Counted from the stretch's first letter, positions 51,994 through 61,441 are shown. The stretch is DNA of 64,000 bases from Marinomonas ostreistagni (GCF_016461785.1 NZ_JAEMUH010000012.1:108850-172849); one strand, 5' to 3'. Translations and numbers: made by a program. The notes: a model not told the origin generated them from the letters alone.

Positions 51994-52785
51994 ATGAGAG
52001 TAAGACAGGTAGGCGATAGCGCAGCTGGTGCCGAGGTGATTACATGTGAATGGTCGAACAAAGCCCATTTAGACAGCAAAGCTCAACAACCTTATCGATG
52101 GCACAGTCATTTAAGAGGGCAGCTGCTGTGTATACAATCAGGCGTTGTTCAAATCAAAACAGTCTCTGGAACCTGGGTTTTGCCTCCCAATAGAGCTGGC
52201 TGGATTCCTCCAGGTGCGCAGCACAGTATTCTTTTTTGCAGCGAAGTTTCGGGCTATTCAGTTTTATTTCAGCCTAATCTTTGTGAAGCGCTGCCAGGCA
52301 AACCTTATGTACTAGGAGTGAATCCGCTTTTAAAGTCTATGATTATTCGCAGCCAGACTTGGTGCAAAGATCTACTTACAGAGGAGAATATGCGTATCGC
52401 GGATGTCATGACGGATGAAATACGTAACGCAGAATCTGAAAAACTCTACCTGCCTATGCCAAGGGACTCTCGTTTGTTACGAATAGCGGAAGCGGTATTA
52501 AATGAGCCAGGGAGCCCTAAGACGGTGGAACAATGGGCTGAGTTTGGGGCTTTGTCTGCACGTTCGCTAAGGCGTCTAATGCCTGCGGAGACAGGATTGA
52601 CGTTTGCGCAATGGCGTACTCAGGTTCAGTTAAATCATGCTTTAGCACTGTTGTCTCAGAATGTTCCTGTTGGGGATGTTGCTTTTTCATTGGGTTATAC
52701 AACTACTAGCAACTTCATCGCGATGTTTAAAAAGATGATGGGGGACTCACCAGCACATTATTTCTCTCGTACAAAAGAGCTCTGA
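51994..52785 (+). CDS. AraC family transcriptional regulator with cupin sensor
   Basis: A 263-residue regulator: N-terminal cupin-type sensor (residues about 30-110, WHSHLRGQLLCIQSGVV) and a C-terminal AraC DNA-binding domain (ALSARSLRRLMPAETGLTFA, then VPVGDVAFSLGYTTTSNFIA). Divergence from the TauE/SafE gene suggests it controls export of an anionic compound. Start chosen at the ATG at 51994; no strong ribosome-binding site is seen. Confidence 0.87.
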   Translation: MRVRQVGDSAAGAEVITCEWSNKAHLDSKAQQPYRWHSHLRGQLLCIQSGVVQIKTVSGTWVLPPNRAGWIPPGAQHSILFCSEVSGYSVLFQPNLCEALPGKPYVLGVNPLLKSMIIRSQTWCKDLLTEENMRIADVMTDEIRNAESEKLYLPMPRDSRLLRIAEAVLNEPGSPKTVEQWAEFGALSARSLRRLMPAETGLTFAQWRTQVQLNHALALLSQNVPVGDVAFSLGYTTTSNFIAMFKKMMGDSPAHYFSRTKEL

Positions 52786-52832
52786 TATCACTACACTAGT
52801 GTCTATCTGCAAGCGTAAATATAAGGCTCTCC

Positions 52833-52976
52833 ATGACCAATCCTCTTGAAAACCCGTTCGCAAATTACCCTAGAATTGTCCGCGCGCGTGTAGAGGTGCA
52901 GGAGCTTCAGGGGGATCGCACCATTGTCTTGTCTCTGTCTGATCAATGCCAAAAGATACTTTACAATATTTTTTAG
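52833..52976 (+). other. Small ORF (47 aa), possibly a remnant
   Basis: A frame of 47 residues (MTNPLENPFANYPRIVRARV, then VEVQELQGDRTIVLSLSDQC) with a start after a CTCTCC stretch but no ribosome-binding site. The protein-like text suggests the beginning of a lost gene. The remaining part of the 52786-53118 gap, 52977-53118, shows no gene. Confidence 0.25.
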
Positions 52977-53118
52977 AATGGGCTCTAATCTACCAAAAGT
53001 AAAAGCACTTATCGTTGTTAGGGGGGAGCATGTACCTTGTCATAATAATTTGTACAATCTTAACCCCAATATCCGTGTCACTTTTCCAAATCACGACCAT
53101 TCGCCTTCGAGGTTTCTT

Positions 53119-53655
53119 ATGATCTACCGAGCTTTTTATGCTTCTCAGCAAACCGAAGTTGTTGGACTTTTCTCGTCTGTATTTGCCGCTTCCGAAGGAG
53201 AAAAAGAAGGGGTGATGTTGGCTCATTTGACGGAGCAGCTGTCATCGCTTTTAGATGACGAGTCGGTGTTAGGTTTTGCTGCTTACGAGGATGAAACGCT
53301 GATTGGGGCGATTTTCTTTTCGCGCCTGCAGTTCGAAACGCCAGTTACGGTGTATATGCTATCGCCTGTGGCCGTGGCAACTGAGCAGCAAGGGAAAGGC
53401 ATTGGGCAGGCACTTATTCAGTTTGGCTTGAAGGCGTTGAAGGCGCGTTCAGTGGAAGTCGTGATTACTTATGGCGATCCAGCATACTATTCGAAAGTCG
53501 GCTTTGAGCCCTTGTCTGAGACGGTGATACAAGCTCCTGTGAAACTTTCGATGCCATTTGGCTGGCTAGGGCAGTCATTGGACGGACAGCCGATCCCAGT
53601 CATGGCAGATCGACCCTCTTGTGTGGAACCATTCAAAGACCCAGTTTATTGGTAA
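53119..53655 (+). CDS. GNAT family N-acetyltransferase
   Basis: A 178-residue YhbS-like acetyltransferase: MLSPVAVATEQQGKGIGQALIQ is the acetyl-CoA motif near 85-105, and YGDPAYYSKVGFEPLSE follows. The ATG at 53119 is preferred because GAGG lies seven bases upstream and the fold starts there; the open frame extends back to 52924 without homology. Confidence 0.87.
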   Translation: MIYRAFYASQQTEVVGLFSSVFAASEGEKEGVMLAHLTEQLSSLLDDESVLGFAAYEDETLIGAIFFSRLQFETPVTVYMLSPVAVATEQQGKGIGQALIQFGLKALKARSVEVVITYGDPAYYSKVGFEPLSETVIQAPVKLSMPFGWLGQSLDGQPIPVMADRPSCVEPFKDPVYW

Positions 53656-53668
53656 AGGCGAGAGTGAA

Positions 53669-53848
53669 TCACTGAGACTTCTGTGCGTCGATGGCTTTGA
53701 TTTGTTCGTGCACTTCTTCCGCTTCCGCTGTCAGCATGGAGTAGGTTCTGATATCGCCTTTGCGCTGTGCTTGCATGGCCTGCTCAAGCAGTTCTGAATA
53801 ACGCTTTTCAAGTTTCTTGGTCGGGTTGGATTTGAACAATGACAGCAT
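53669..53848 (-). CDS. DUF6435 family small protein
   Basis: A 59-residue protein: MLSLFKSNPTKKLEKRYSEL, then LLEQAMQAQRKGDIRTYSML and a helical end. This is the pattern of DUF6435, a short cytoplasmic helical protein of unknown role in marine gammaproteobacteria. GGAG lies eight bases before the ATG. It overlaps nothing and is convergent with the GNAT gene. Earlier six-frame screens with a 60-residue cut-off would miss it. Confidence 0.8.
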   Translation of the reverse strand: MLSLFKSNPTKKLEKRYSELLEQAMQAQRKGDIRTYSMLTAEAEEVHEQIKAIDAQKSQ

Positions 53849-54102
53849 TAAAGGGCTCCTTTATTTAAGTTGCCCTTGTTCTACGAGCTAGCGTCTAGAT
53901 TGGTTCAATGCGAGACGCTGCACTTCGAATGCCGCGTATGTCACCGCTTTAAACAACTCCCAATAACGGTACTTGTTTCTACATCAAACTATTGATCTTA
54001 GACGTCATAAATCGTGTGCTAAGCATTGAGAGATGGCGTGATTGGCATAGCAGTGATGTGAAATGCCCGCTAACATGGCCATGACAAAATAGGGAGATGG
54101 AT

Positions 54103-54696
54103 ATGGATTGGATTAAGTGGAGCATGGGCGGCGCAGCGATGGTGCTCGCGATTGCGGGCTTTGTACCTTACATCGTGCAGATTTTAAATGGACGTGTAAA
54201 ACCGCATGTGTTTTCTTGGCTTATCTGGGGCCTGACCACGACGATCGTCTTCTTCGCACAGCTGCAAGCGGATGGCGGTATTGGCGCGTGGCCAATTGGT
54301 GTGTCTGGTTTTATCACCCTGTATGTCGCGTTTCTAGCCTATTTGAAGCGAGGAGATGCCTCCTCCACGGCGTTAGACTGGTGGTTTTTGGCTGCGGCAC
54401 TCGCGTCTTTGCCTCTCTGGTATCTCACCCAAGACCCTCTATGGGCGGTCATCATACTTACGGTCGTTGATGTGCTCGGTTTTGGTCCCACTGCTCGAAA
54501 AGCCTATCACCATCCGTTTGAAGAAAGTCGAGCCTTTTTCTTATTAATCATATTACGTAATGCCTGCGCAATCATCGCGTTAGAGGCGTATTCCCTTGCC
54601 ACCGTGCTATTCCCATTTGTGATGGCACTCGCCTGTGTATTGCTATTGGCCATGATGCAATATCGACGTATTACTCTGATGCCTAAAACCGTGTAA
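54103..54696 (+). CDS. PQ-loop-like membrane protein
   Basis: A 197-residue protein with six or seven hydrophobic segments. The segment GFVPYIVQILNGRVKPHVFSW contains the Pro-rich loop typical of SWEET/PQ-loop type transport proteins, and a second related repeat may be the VLGFGPTARKAYHHP region. Function unknown, possibly a transporter. I prefer the ATG at 54103 because GGGAG at 54092 lies six bases upstream of it. Confidence 0.65.
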   Translation: MDWIKWSMGGAAMVLAIAGFVPYIVQILNGRVKPHVFSWLIWGLTTTIVFFAQLQADGGIGAWPIGVSGFITLYVAFLAYLKRGDASSTALDWWFLAAALASLPLWYLTQDPLWAVIILTVVDVLGFGPTARKAYHHPFEESRAFFLLIILRNACAIIALEAYSLATVLFPFVMALACVLLLAMMQYRRITLMPKTV

Positions 54697-54829
54697 TGCT
54701 TGCGGTGTTTTTGAGTAAGTTATTGGTAAGGCTAGTGTAAAGGTATGCTCTAGAGGAAGCGCTAATCTCGTAACTATTTTTATTTGAATGTTATGATCCT
54801 ATATCAGGAAAAATACACAGGATGTAGCG

Positions 54830-55342
54830 ATGGAATTCAATAAAACTAGGGATTTGGTCCTTTCTAGGCAAGCTCGTAAAGTAAACAACCTCCAAAAAAG
54901 TATGAAAGCCAGAGAGGCTATTCGCTATCAAATTATCAGCGATGAGTCTGGTCAGTGTCGGATGACAATCGTCGAACTCTCTGTGGGCTGGCATAAAGGA
55001 TTGCAAGATAGGCAGGCAATATTGGATGTCACAGCAGAGGCTATTGCAGGCTTTCGGTACACTAAAAAACCAGAAGAACCGCTCGACGCTGATGTATTTA
55101 CAAGAGCCTCCATAGAAGCAAGCTCAAATTTGGGCAATGGGGTAGAAATGTCTCTAGGGAAAGCGGAAGGTAGTGTCGAGTATAACGCCATCAATGATGA
55201 TTGGAAGAATGACGTAACTGTGTCTAAACCACAGATTCGAGGTAAAGGAAAAGGCTTTAAAATAGATGCTGAAAAAACAGTAAGCTACGATGTTAATGCC
55301 AAAATTGTAGGCTTAAGTATTAAAAGAAAAAACTGTAATTAA
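54830..55342 (+). CDS. Hypothetical protein (170 aa), AT-rich pair member 1
   Basis: A 170-residue soluble protein without signal peptide. The central part has a helical HKGLQDRQAILDVTAEAIAG; the C-terminal half is rich in Lys and Gly (KPQIRGKGKGFKIDAEK). I do not recognise it. It lies seven bases before the next gene and both are AT-richer than their neighbours, so they look like a transferred pair. Confidence 0.6.
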   Translation: MEFNKTRDLVLSRQARKVNNLQKSMKAREAIRYQIISDESGQCRMTIVELSVGWHKGLQDRQAILDVTAEAIAGFRYTKKPEEPLDADVFTRASIEASSNLGNGVEMSLGKAEGSVEYNAINDDWKNDVTVSKPQIRGKGKGFKIDAEKTVSYDVNAKIVGLSIKRKNCN

Positions 55343-55349
55343 GGTTGTC

Positions 55350-56363
55350 ATGAAGAAACTATTTTTTCTATTAAGCTTTTTTATCTCAGAAGCTTCTTTT
55401 TCGAAAACCTCCTTTGAAGTTGAAAATTACTTTTACGATATTATTTTTTTGAATGCTCTCCCTTTGGCTGGAGAGGCTGTAGAATTTTGTAATGATAAAT
55501 CGAAATATGTAGATGATGATCTTCTTTTTTGTGAGGTGTTTTCCAAGCTAGACGGGAAGAAAATCTCTTTGATGTTTTCTGAAAATGAGTTGAAGAAAAC
55601 ATCTAAAGAAGACAAAACTGTATTTTCTTCTTATTCAGAAGAAGACTTTTCATTTCATAATACTAAGGTTTATACCCGGGGTGGAGAGAGCTTTGATGCA
55701 ACGATAGATACGTCTTCTTTTATGAGTATTGCGGACATTAGTCCTAATCTTGTTGATTCGATATTTCATTTCAAAGACCCGTTTGGACAGAAAATAACTG
55801 CAAGTTTGGCAATAGTGGATATGAATTCAAATGTAAGTGGCATGAGAAATAAGATTATCATTACTCAGGAAGGACGTAGTTCAGGAGTGCTAGGCGTTGA
55901 TTTTATTGGTCAATATGGGCAGTTTTCTTTTTACTCTGATGGTATTTGGATTCAGCCAGAAAACATAATTTGTACTCATAAATGCATTTCCTATGATGCG
56001 GATTTTGACGGTGAGAACCTTCATTTCTATTACCCATTCAATGATGAAACCAAGCGTCGCGTGAGTTTCGAAACGGGTAGCTCTATTTCAACCGTCCCCT
56101 TTTCTGTCAAAGAAAGCTGTGTGTCGGAAAAGGTAGACTTCTCTGAGCTTGAAGAGCGTGGACTGGATGTGGGTGATGATGCTCGGCTTTGTAAAAAAGA
56201 GTTTAAGTTTGGCGACTACAGTATGCATAGCTCAGTGGTCACACACGCGAGTCGTGAAATCGATGGTGAACCGTTACCTGTGATGGGAATGAATATGATC
56301 AATGCATTTGATCATGTCACTGTGGATCTCCCTGCTGGCAAAATATATTTCTACTTTCCATAA
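55350..56363 (+). CDS. Exported protein with two retropepsin-like (aspartyl-protease-fold) halves
   Basis: A 337-residue protein with a signal peptide (residues 1-18, MKKLFFLLSFFISEASFS). Two halves each look like a retropepsin domain: about 105-205 has ATIDTSSFMSI and VLGVDFIGQYGQFSF; about 235-335 has SFETGSSISTVPFS and VMGMNMINAFDHVTVDLPAG. In half one the usual DTG is DTS, in half two it is ETG, so catalysis is doubtful. Six cysteines occur. I do not recognise a named family; the fold assignment is my inference from motif spacing. Confidence 0.55.
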   Translation: MKKLFFLLSFFISEASFSKTSFEVENYFYDIIFLNALPLAGEAVEFCNDKSKYVDDDLLFCEVFSKLDGKKISLMFSENELKKTSKEDKTVFSSYSEEDFSFHNTKVYTRGGESFDATIDTSSFMSIADISPNLVDSIFHFKDPFGQKITASLAIVDMNSNVSGMRNKIIITQEGRSSGVLGVDFIGQYGQFSFYSDGIWIQPENIICTHKCISYDADFDGENLHFYYPFNDETKRRVSFETGSSISTVPFSVKESCVSEKVDFSELEERGLDVGDDARLCKKEFKFGDYSMHSSVVTHASREIDGEPLPVMGMNMINAFDHVTVDLPAGKIYFYFP

Positions 56364-56400
56364 GATTGTTGCTGGGGTTGCTAAGCCTCAGCGCTCTTTC

Positions 56401-57810
56401 TTACCGTTCAGAAATTAATGAACACAATGTCCTTAACTGCAGAATTGGAGAATTGCCTGCCTGCACGTAATGGAGAGGCCAGCCGCAGTTAATTCTGAAG
56501 CAATCGTTGTAATCTGGATGCGTACTAAAGCAGCTGCCGCGGCGAATGTCGATGCCTTGTTGTGATGCTTGCTCGGCGAGAGCATTGGTATCTAAATTTG
56601 GAACACGCAGCCACAGTACAAGCCCTCCTTGTGGTGCGCTGATCTGCGCAGAGTCTGGTAAATGCTCAGCTAAGAACTGTCGATATTGATGCATTTGTGA
56701 CTGTAAAATGGGCCTAAGTGCATTGAGGTGTCGACGGTAATCCCCGCACAACAAAAACTCTGCGATGCAGTCTTGGACCAAGCTGTTTACCCCCATGCTG
56801 GTGCTGTGATGCTGTTGATAAAACCGATCAAAATAGCGTCCAGGTAAACACCAACCAAGGCGCAAGCCTGGAGCAAGCGTCTTCGAGATGGAGCTGCACC
56901 ACAGAATATAACCTTCCTTATCCCAGTACTTCGCAGGTAGGGGCTGAGCCTTGTCGTGGCCAAGCTCAAAGTAGACATCATCTTCAATCACTGGCATCTG
57001 ATATTGCGCAGCAAGCTTTGCAATGGCCTGTTTTTGCTCGGTTGGCAGCGTAATACCCAGAGGGTTTATGTGAGTGGTACTTAATAACGCCGCAGAGACT
57101 TTTTGTTCCGCAAAGCAGGCTTCGAGTAGGCTGAGATCAATGCCCTCATGGGTGACGGGGATTTCGATAATCTGACGCTGTAAGGTGGATAAAAGATCGA
57201 GCAGGCCGCTAAAGCAAGGCGAACAGACGGCGATGGTATCGTTTGGCTTGCTTACACTTTCTAGAGCGATCCGAACCGATTCTAAGCAGGAGTTAGTGAT
57301 GACCAACTCCTCTGGGTTAAAGGCAAAATGCTGGCTTCTAAAATGTTCCGAGAGGGCATCACGCAAGCTGGCGGCGCCTTGGGACTCTGGGTAGCTAAAC
57401 ATACTCTGGCTAGCCCGTTGGGTGACGCGTTTAATAGTTCGAGTTAAGTCCGTTTCTGGCAGTAACTCGGGCGCAAGCAAAGACGTTCCAAGCGGAGCAA
57501 AGCCCGTCACCGCAGCATCATAACCTTGCTGTGGCGCAAAGAGGCTTGGATCTCGGGGGACTAAAGACTGATTAGAGAGAGCTGGGAACGCGGTCTTCTT
57601 GCTTCGATTGGCAACGAAGTAGCCTGCTTGGGGACGCGCGTAAATCCAGCCTCGATCTTCCAAATACGCGTAGGCTTTTCCGGCGGTCGTCAAACTAATC
57701 GATTGCTGTTTGGCCAATTTCCTAAGAGCGGGCAGTCGAGAGCCAGTTGGTAAACGCTCACTTATGATGTCGTCAATAAACGTCTGTGCGAGCGTTTCAT
57801 ATAAAGTCAT
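56401..57810 (-). CDS. MocR-type (GntR/aminotransferase) regulator
   Basis: A 469-residue fusion regulator: GntR winged helix at about residues 1-75 (PTGSRLPALRKLAKQQSISL, YAYLEDRGWIYARP) and aminotransferase domain with the PLP-lysine region WCSSISKTLAPGLRLGW and the cofactor Asp in EDDVYFELG. I start at ATG 57810 (MTLYETLAQ) instead of the TTG at 57831. It is divergent from an EamA exporter gene, a common arrangement in which MocR proteins sense PLP or an amino compound and control the exporter. Confidence 0.87.
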   Translation of the reverse strand: MTLYETLAQTFIDDIISERLPTGSRLPALRKLAKQQSISLTTAGKAYAYLEDRGWIYARPQAGYFVANRSKKTAFPALSNQSLVPRDPSLFAPQQGYDAAVTGFAPLGTSLLAPELLPETDLTRTIKRVTQRASQSMFSYPESQGAASLRDALSEHFRSQHFAFNPEELVITNSCLESVRIALESVSKPNDTIAVCSPCFSGLLDLLSTLQRQIIEIPVTHEGIDLSLLEACFAEQKVSAALLSTTHINPLGITLPTEQKQAIAKLAAQYQMPVIEDDVYFELGHDKAQPLPAKYWDKEGYILWCSSISKTLAPGLRLGWCLPGRYFDRFYQQHHSTSMGVNSLVQDCIAEFLLCGDYRRHLNALRPILQSQMHQYRQFLAEHLPDSAQISAPQGGLVLWLRVPNLDTNALAEQASQQGIDIRRGSCFSTHPDYNDCFRINCGWPLHYVQAGNSPILQLRTLCSLISER

Positions 57811-57955
57811 CGTGCGACCAGACCCTTTCAAAATACGGTTGTTAAAATTGTACTCTTAATTTTATTAAAAATTGAATCTGCTCTCTTGGCAAGCATCGTC
57901 TCATACTTTGTCCTCATTCGGATCAGAACGGCTTAATAAACGAGAGGGCCATATC

Positions 57956-58837
57956 ATGAATCAAAGAGACAGTTTGTTGCTGGTGTTACTGATGGCGCTG
58001 TGGGGCTTTAACTTCAGCGTGATCAAGCTGGGGGTCAACAATATTGATCCCTTTTTACTGACCGCGTTGCGCTTTACCTTGGCTGTATTGCCGCTGATCT
58101 TTTTTATTCGTCGCCCCAATGTACCGTGGCGTTATCTGATGGCCTACGGCTTAACCTTTGGCGTTGGGGTATGGGGCTTGACCACCTTGTCTGTTGGCGC
58201 GGGCCTTTCCTCTGGCTTGGCGTCCTTGCTGTTGGATATGAGTGTAATCAGTAGCTTGTTAGTGGGTCGTTACTTACTCAAAGAACAAGTCACCTTGAGT
58301 AAAGTTCTAGGCTCGATACTCGCTTTGATCGGCTTGGGCATTATTATCTGGAATCAAGACGGTACGGTAACGGTGCTAGGGTTAGCCTTGGTGCTCAGCG
58401 CTTCGGTGTTTTGGAGTGTGAATGGCTTAATCGTCAAACGCTCCGGTACCCGCGAAATCTTCGCTTTCAATATCTGGGGCATGGCCTTTGCACCGGTTCC
58501 ATTACTGTTGTTAGCAATGGCTGTCAGTGGCCCAAGCTCAGTGGCGCAATCTATCTTAGAAATCAACGGCTCGGTGCTGTTCTCCGCCGCTTTCCAAGCT
58601 TATCCAACCACGCTGCTAGGTTACTGGTTCTGGAACAAAATGATCGTCAAATACTCCGTCTCAAGCGTCGCTCCTATGACCTTGCTGGTACCGGTATTTG
58701 CCCTAATCGGCGGCTATCTTTTCTTTGGTGAAAGCCTCGATGCGGCGCAGTCTATCGCCGCAATAGTGATCCTGCTCGGTGTCGCAGTGAGCGAAATCAA
58801 ACTGCCGAAGAGGCGGGTAGTAGTGAAGGTTGGGTAG
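57956..58837 (+). CDS. EamA/DMT family transporter
   Basis: A 293-residue membrane protein with ten hydrophobic segments in two EamA repeats (LLLVLLMALWGFNFSVIKLG and VLALVLSASVFWSVNGLIVK-type regions). It exports or imports small metabolites, often amino acids. GAGAGG precedes the ATG at 57956; the frame opens at 57872. It is divergent from the MocR regulator. Confidence 0.87.
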   Translation: MNQRDSLLLVLLMALWGFNFSVIKLGVNNIDPFLLTALRFTLAVLPLIFFIRRPNVPWRYLMAYGLTFGVGVWGLTTLSVGAGLSSGLASLLLDMSVISSLLVGRYLLKEQVTLSKVLGSILALIGLGIIIWNQDGTVTVLGLALVLSASVFWSVNGLIVKRSGTREIFAFNIWGMAFAPVPLLLLAMAVSGPSSVAQSILEINGSVLFSAAFQAYPTTLLGYWFWNKMIVKYSVSSVAPMTLLVPVFALIGGYLFFGESLDAAQSIAAIVILLGVAVSEIKLPKRRVVVKVG

Positions 58838-58844
58838 ATATTGA

Positions 58845-58908
58845 AGGGGTCAGATTCCTGAACCATCTAACGCAACTTAAGCTACGTTATTTAAGGAATC
58901 TGACCCCT
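58845..58908. repeat. REP/REPIN-like inverted repeat
   Basis: AGGGGTCAGATTCCT (58845-58859) and its perfect complement (58894-58908) around a 34-base spacer that itself can pair (TAACG..CGTTA). This motif is known from REP-type elements that neighbour RAYT transposases, but no transposase is in the window. Confidence 0.7.
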
Positions 58909-58977
58909 GTTAGTGTTGGATGATAAAATTAGTGAAATAGCATGATTAATTAAGTGCTTACTACTGAAGGACAACCC

Positions 58978-59295
58978 ATGACGCTTTTAGCAAAGACCCC
59001 CACACCGCCTTACTATGCGGTGATTTTTACATCGGTTCGAACTGCTGGGGACAACGGCTACGGTGAGGTAGCGGACAGGATGGTTTCGCTTGCTGAGCAG
59101 CAGCCAGGCTTTTTAGGGATGGAGTCGGCGCGGGAGGAAGTGGGGATCACTGTCTCCTACTGGCTAGACTTGGATTCGATTAAGCAATGGAAGCAAAATG
59201 TAGAGCATTTAGGCGCTCAGAAAATGGGTCGTGAGCAGTGGTATGAAACCTTCAAAGTTCGTATTGCAAAGGTAGAACGAGATTACGGCCTTTAG
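58978..59295 (+). CDS. Antibiotic-biosynthesis-monooxygenase (ABM) family protein
   Basis: A 105-residue protein with the ABM ferredoxin-like fold: YYAVIFTSVRTAGDNGYGEV, QQPGFLGMESAREEVGITVS, YWLDLDSIKQWKQNVEHLGA. Function may be quinol or heme-related, or redox of a small aromatic. The ATG at 58978 has GAAGGA upstream. It lies just after the REP-like inverted repeat. Confidence 0.8.
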   Translation: MTLLAKTPTPPYYAVIFTSVRTAGDNGYGEVADRMVSLAEQQPGFLGMESAREEVGITVSYWLDLDSIKQWKQNVEHLGAQKMGREQWYETFKVRIAKVERDYGL

Positions 59296-59502
59296 GGATT
59301 ACCTTCTCAAAAATCGGCGCTTTTAGGCATGTCTTTAGTATGTGTTTTGTATTATAAAAAGCATCCTTTCAGCGCTCCGATGAGTGTTTATAAAAACAAT
59401 ATTGAAAGTCTTAGAAGCCTTAAGCATTTGGGCTTTGTGAATGGTGTTGTCTGAGTTTTTTCGGTCATTTTTTGCTTTCGTTTGTTTTTATAGAGGTAGG
59501 TC

Positions 59503-60402
59503 ATGGTTGTTTACCCCAATCATAATTGGATCGTGGTGCTGACCACGCTGAAAGGCGCCATTTTAATGCGCATTGCACCGCGTATCTTGATGATTACGCT
59601 GTTGGCGGTGGTGATTGTTTTTGTCGAGAAGCTTTACCCAGATGTGTTCATCAATGTGAGTGCGACGCCGTTGACGTTGTTGGGTTTGTCGTTGTCGATC
59701 TTTATGAGTTTTCGCAATAGCTCCTGCTACGAGCGTTGGTGGGAAGGGCGAAAAATGTGGGGGTTGGTTGTGATCGAAGCTCGGGCAATGGGGCGTGAAA
59801 CCGTGAGTATAGCAGGGCACCCGTTACGGGAAGAGATCATGAAGTTGATCTGTGGTTTTGCTCATGCGTTGAACGCTCATTTGCGTCGACAAGATGAGTG
59901 GGAAGCGGCTAAGCCTTGGGTCGCTAATAAAGACTTTGAGTACGTTGATAATTTGTCTGATACGCTTCTGAACGCGATCGCGAAGCGCTTTGCCATGTTG
60001 CAGGCCGAAGGCGCCATCAGTGAGTTACGTTACTTGGAGCTGGAGAAGCGCCTCAGAAGTTTATCCGAAGCCCATGCCAACTGTGAGCGCATTAAAAATA
60101 CGCCACTACCTTTCCCTTATACTCTGATGCTACATCGGACGACCTTTATTTTCTGTTTGTTGTTGCCATTTGCGATGGCACAGCCATTGGGTTGGTTAGC
60201 ACCATTTATTACCGCAGTGGTGAGCTATACCTTCTTTGGCTTGGATGCGATTGGCAATGAGTTAGAAGACCCATTTGGTAACGATGTGAATGATCTACCG
60301 ACCAATGCGATGGTTAGGGTGATCGAACGTGATGTGCTGAGGTCATTGGGTCATGAGGACTTACCGCCAGCATTAAAACCCGTTGACCACGTGTTGAGTT
60401 AG
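59503..60402 (+). CDS. Bestrophin family (UPF0187) membrane protein
   Basis: A 299-residue protein with four main membrane segments. ALGLSLSIFMSFRNSSCYER-type text (SIFMSFRNSSCYERWWEGRK) is the conserved pore-lining start, and FGLDAIGNELEDPFGNDVND near the end is the conserved EDPFG motif. Bacterial members form pentameric ion channels. Single gene; the 207 bases before it hold no gene I can see. Confidence 0.9.
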   Translation: MVVYPNHNWIVVLTTLKGAILMRIAPRILMITLLAVVIVFVEKLYPDVFINVSATPLTLLGLSLSIFMSFRNSSCYERWWEGRKMWGLVVIEARAMGRETVSIAGHPLREEIMKLICGFAHALNAHLRRQDEWEAAKPWVANKDFEYVDNLSDTLLNAIAKRFAMLQAEGAISELRYLELEKRLRSLSEAHANCERIKNTPLPFPYTLMLHRTTFIFCLLLPFAMAQPLGWLAPFITAVVSYTFFGLDAIGNELEDPFGNDVNDLPTNAMVRVIERDVLRSLGHEDLPPALKPVDHVLS

Positions 60403-60438
60403 TAAAGGAAATCCCTTTACTAACTCTTGCCATGACAG

Positions 60439-61221
60439 CTAAAGCGGCTGTTCTTCTTCTCGAAGGGTTAACACTTCGTAGCCTGTATCGGTGACGAGGA
60501 TCGTGTGTTCCCATTGGGCGGATAGCTTGCGATCTGCGGTGATAACGGTCCAGCCATCTTTCTTGGTTTTTGTTTTGGCTCGGCCCTGATTAATCATGGG
60601 TTCGATGGTAAACGTCATGCCGGGTTTTAGTGTTAAGCCTTGTCCTCGGCGTCCTACGTGCATGACTTGTGGTGCTTCGTGCATTTCTCGGCCAATGCCG
60701 TGGCCGCAGTATTCTTGTACGACGGTGTAGCGATTCGCTTGTGCGAAGCTGGCGATGGCATAGCCGATATCCCCTAGTGTTGCGCCAGGCTTCACTTGTT
60801 TGATGCCTTGCCACATGGCCTCATAGGTGGCTTTAACGAGGCGTCTGGCTTCAGGCCCTGCACTAGGCATCACGTACATTTTGCTTGAATCAGCAATAAA
60901 GCCATTCTTTTCCAAAGTGATGTCTAGATTAATTATATCTCGCGGGCGTAGGGCATAGTGTTCACTGGGCATGCCGTGGCAGACGACTTCGTTGACGGAT
61001 GTGTTGAGTGAGTACGGATAATCATATTGGCCAAGGCTGGCTGGTCGAGCATTGAGCTCCTGACGAATGTAGCGCTCTACTTCATTATTGATGGCCATGG
61101 TGGTGACATCTTCTTTGACAAAACTGTCTAGGTGCTTAAAGACCTTCGCAAGTAGTCGGCCCGATTCGCGCATTAGCTCGATTTCCGCAGGGCTTTTGAT
61201 ATGAACGGTTTCTCTGCTCAT
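60439..61221 (-). CDS. map: Type I methionine aminopeptidase
   Basis: A 260-residue di-metal peptidase that removes initiator methionine. The ligands are seen in INLDITLEKNGFIADSSKMY (Asp97-type and Asp108-type), GHGIGREMHEAP (His), FTIEPMI and QWEHTILV (Glu). It has one clear oddity: the gene is preceded by a ParD-like gene with four-base overlap (ATGA), so it is expressed from the ParD-type promoter rather than with rpsB. Other Map genes may exist elsewhere. Confidence 0.93.
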   Translation of the reverse strand: MSRETVHIKSPAEIELMRESGRLLAKVFKHLDSFVKEDVTTMAINNEVERYIRQELNARPASLGQYDYPYSLNTSVNEVVCHGMPSEHYALRPRDIINLDITLEKNGFIADSSKMYVMPSAGPEARRLVKATYEAMWQGIKQVKPGATLGDIGYAIASFAQANRYTVVQEYCGHGIGREMHEAPQVMHVGRRGQGLTLKPGMTFTIEPMINQGRAKTKTKKDGWTVITADRKLSAQWEHTILVTDTGYEVLTLREEEQPL

Positions 61222-61439
61222 GCTAGGGCCTGCTGATCGATCATTTCAGCCGCTTCTAGGGCATCGGCTTTATCTAACTCCATTTGAATGATTTCCGAGA
61301 AGCTCATGGTTGGATTCCGTTCAGCAAGGCGGCCAATCTTAATCCAGAACTCAGCTTGGGCATTGATGGAGCGTGACATGACTTGAGAAGCGCGGCGCAC
61401 ATCGTTATGCACGTCGTCGGAGATTTTGATGATTCCCAT
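61218..61439 (-). CDS. ParD-like family protein upstream of map
   Basis: A 73-residue protein of the ParD-like group (MGIIKISDDVHNDVRRASQV): a ribbon-helix-helix N terminus and a helical C-terminal tail. Its stop overlaps the start of map by four bases. A double palindrome lies over its promoter, indicating autoregulation. I start at 61439 because GGA lies nine bases before it; 61451 is possible. ParD-like partners of methionine aminopeptidase are known as a recurrent pair, but their function is unclear. Confidence 0.85.
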   Translation of the reverse strand: MGIIKISDDVHNDVRRASQVMSRSINAQAEFWIKIGRLAERNPTMSFSEIIQMELDKADALEAAEMIDQQALA

Positions 61440-61441
61440 AA

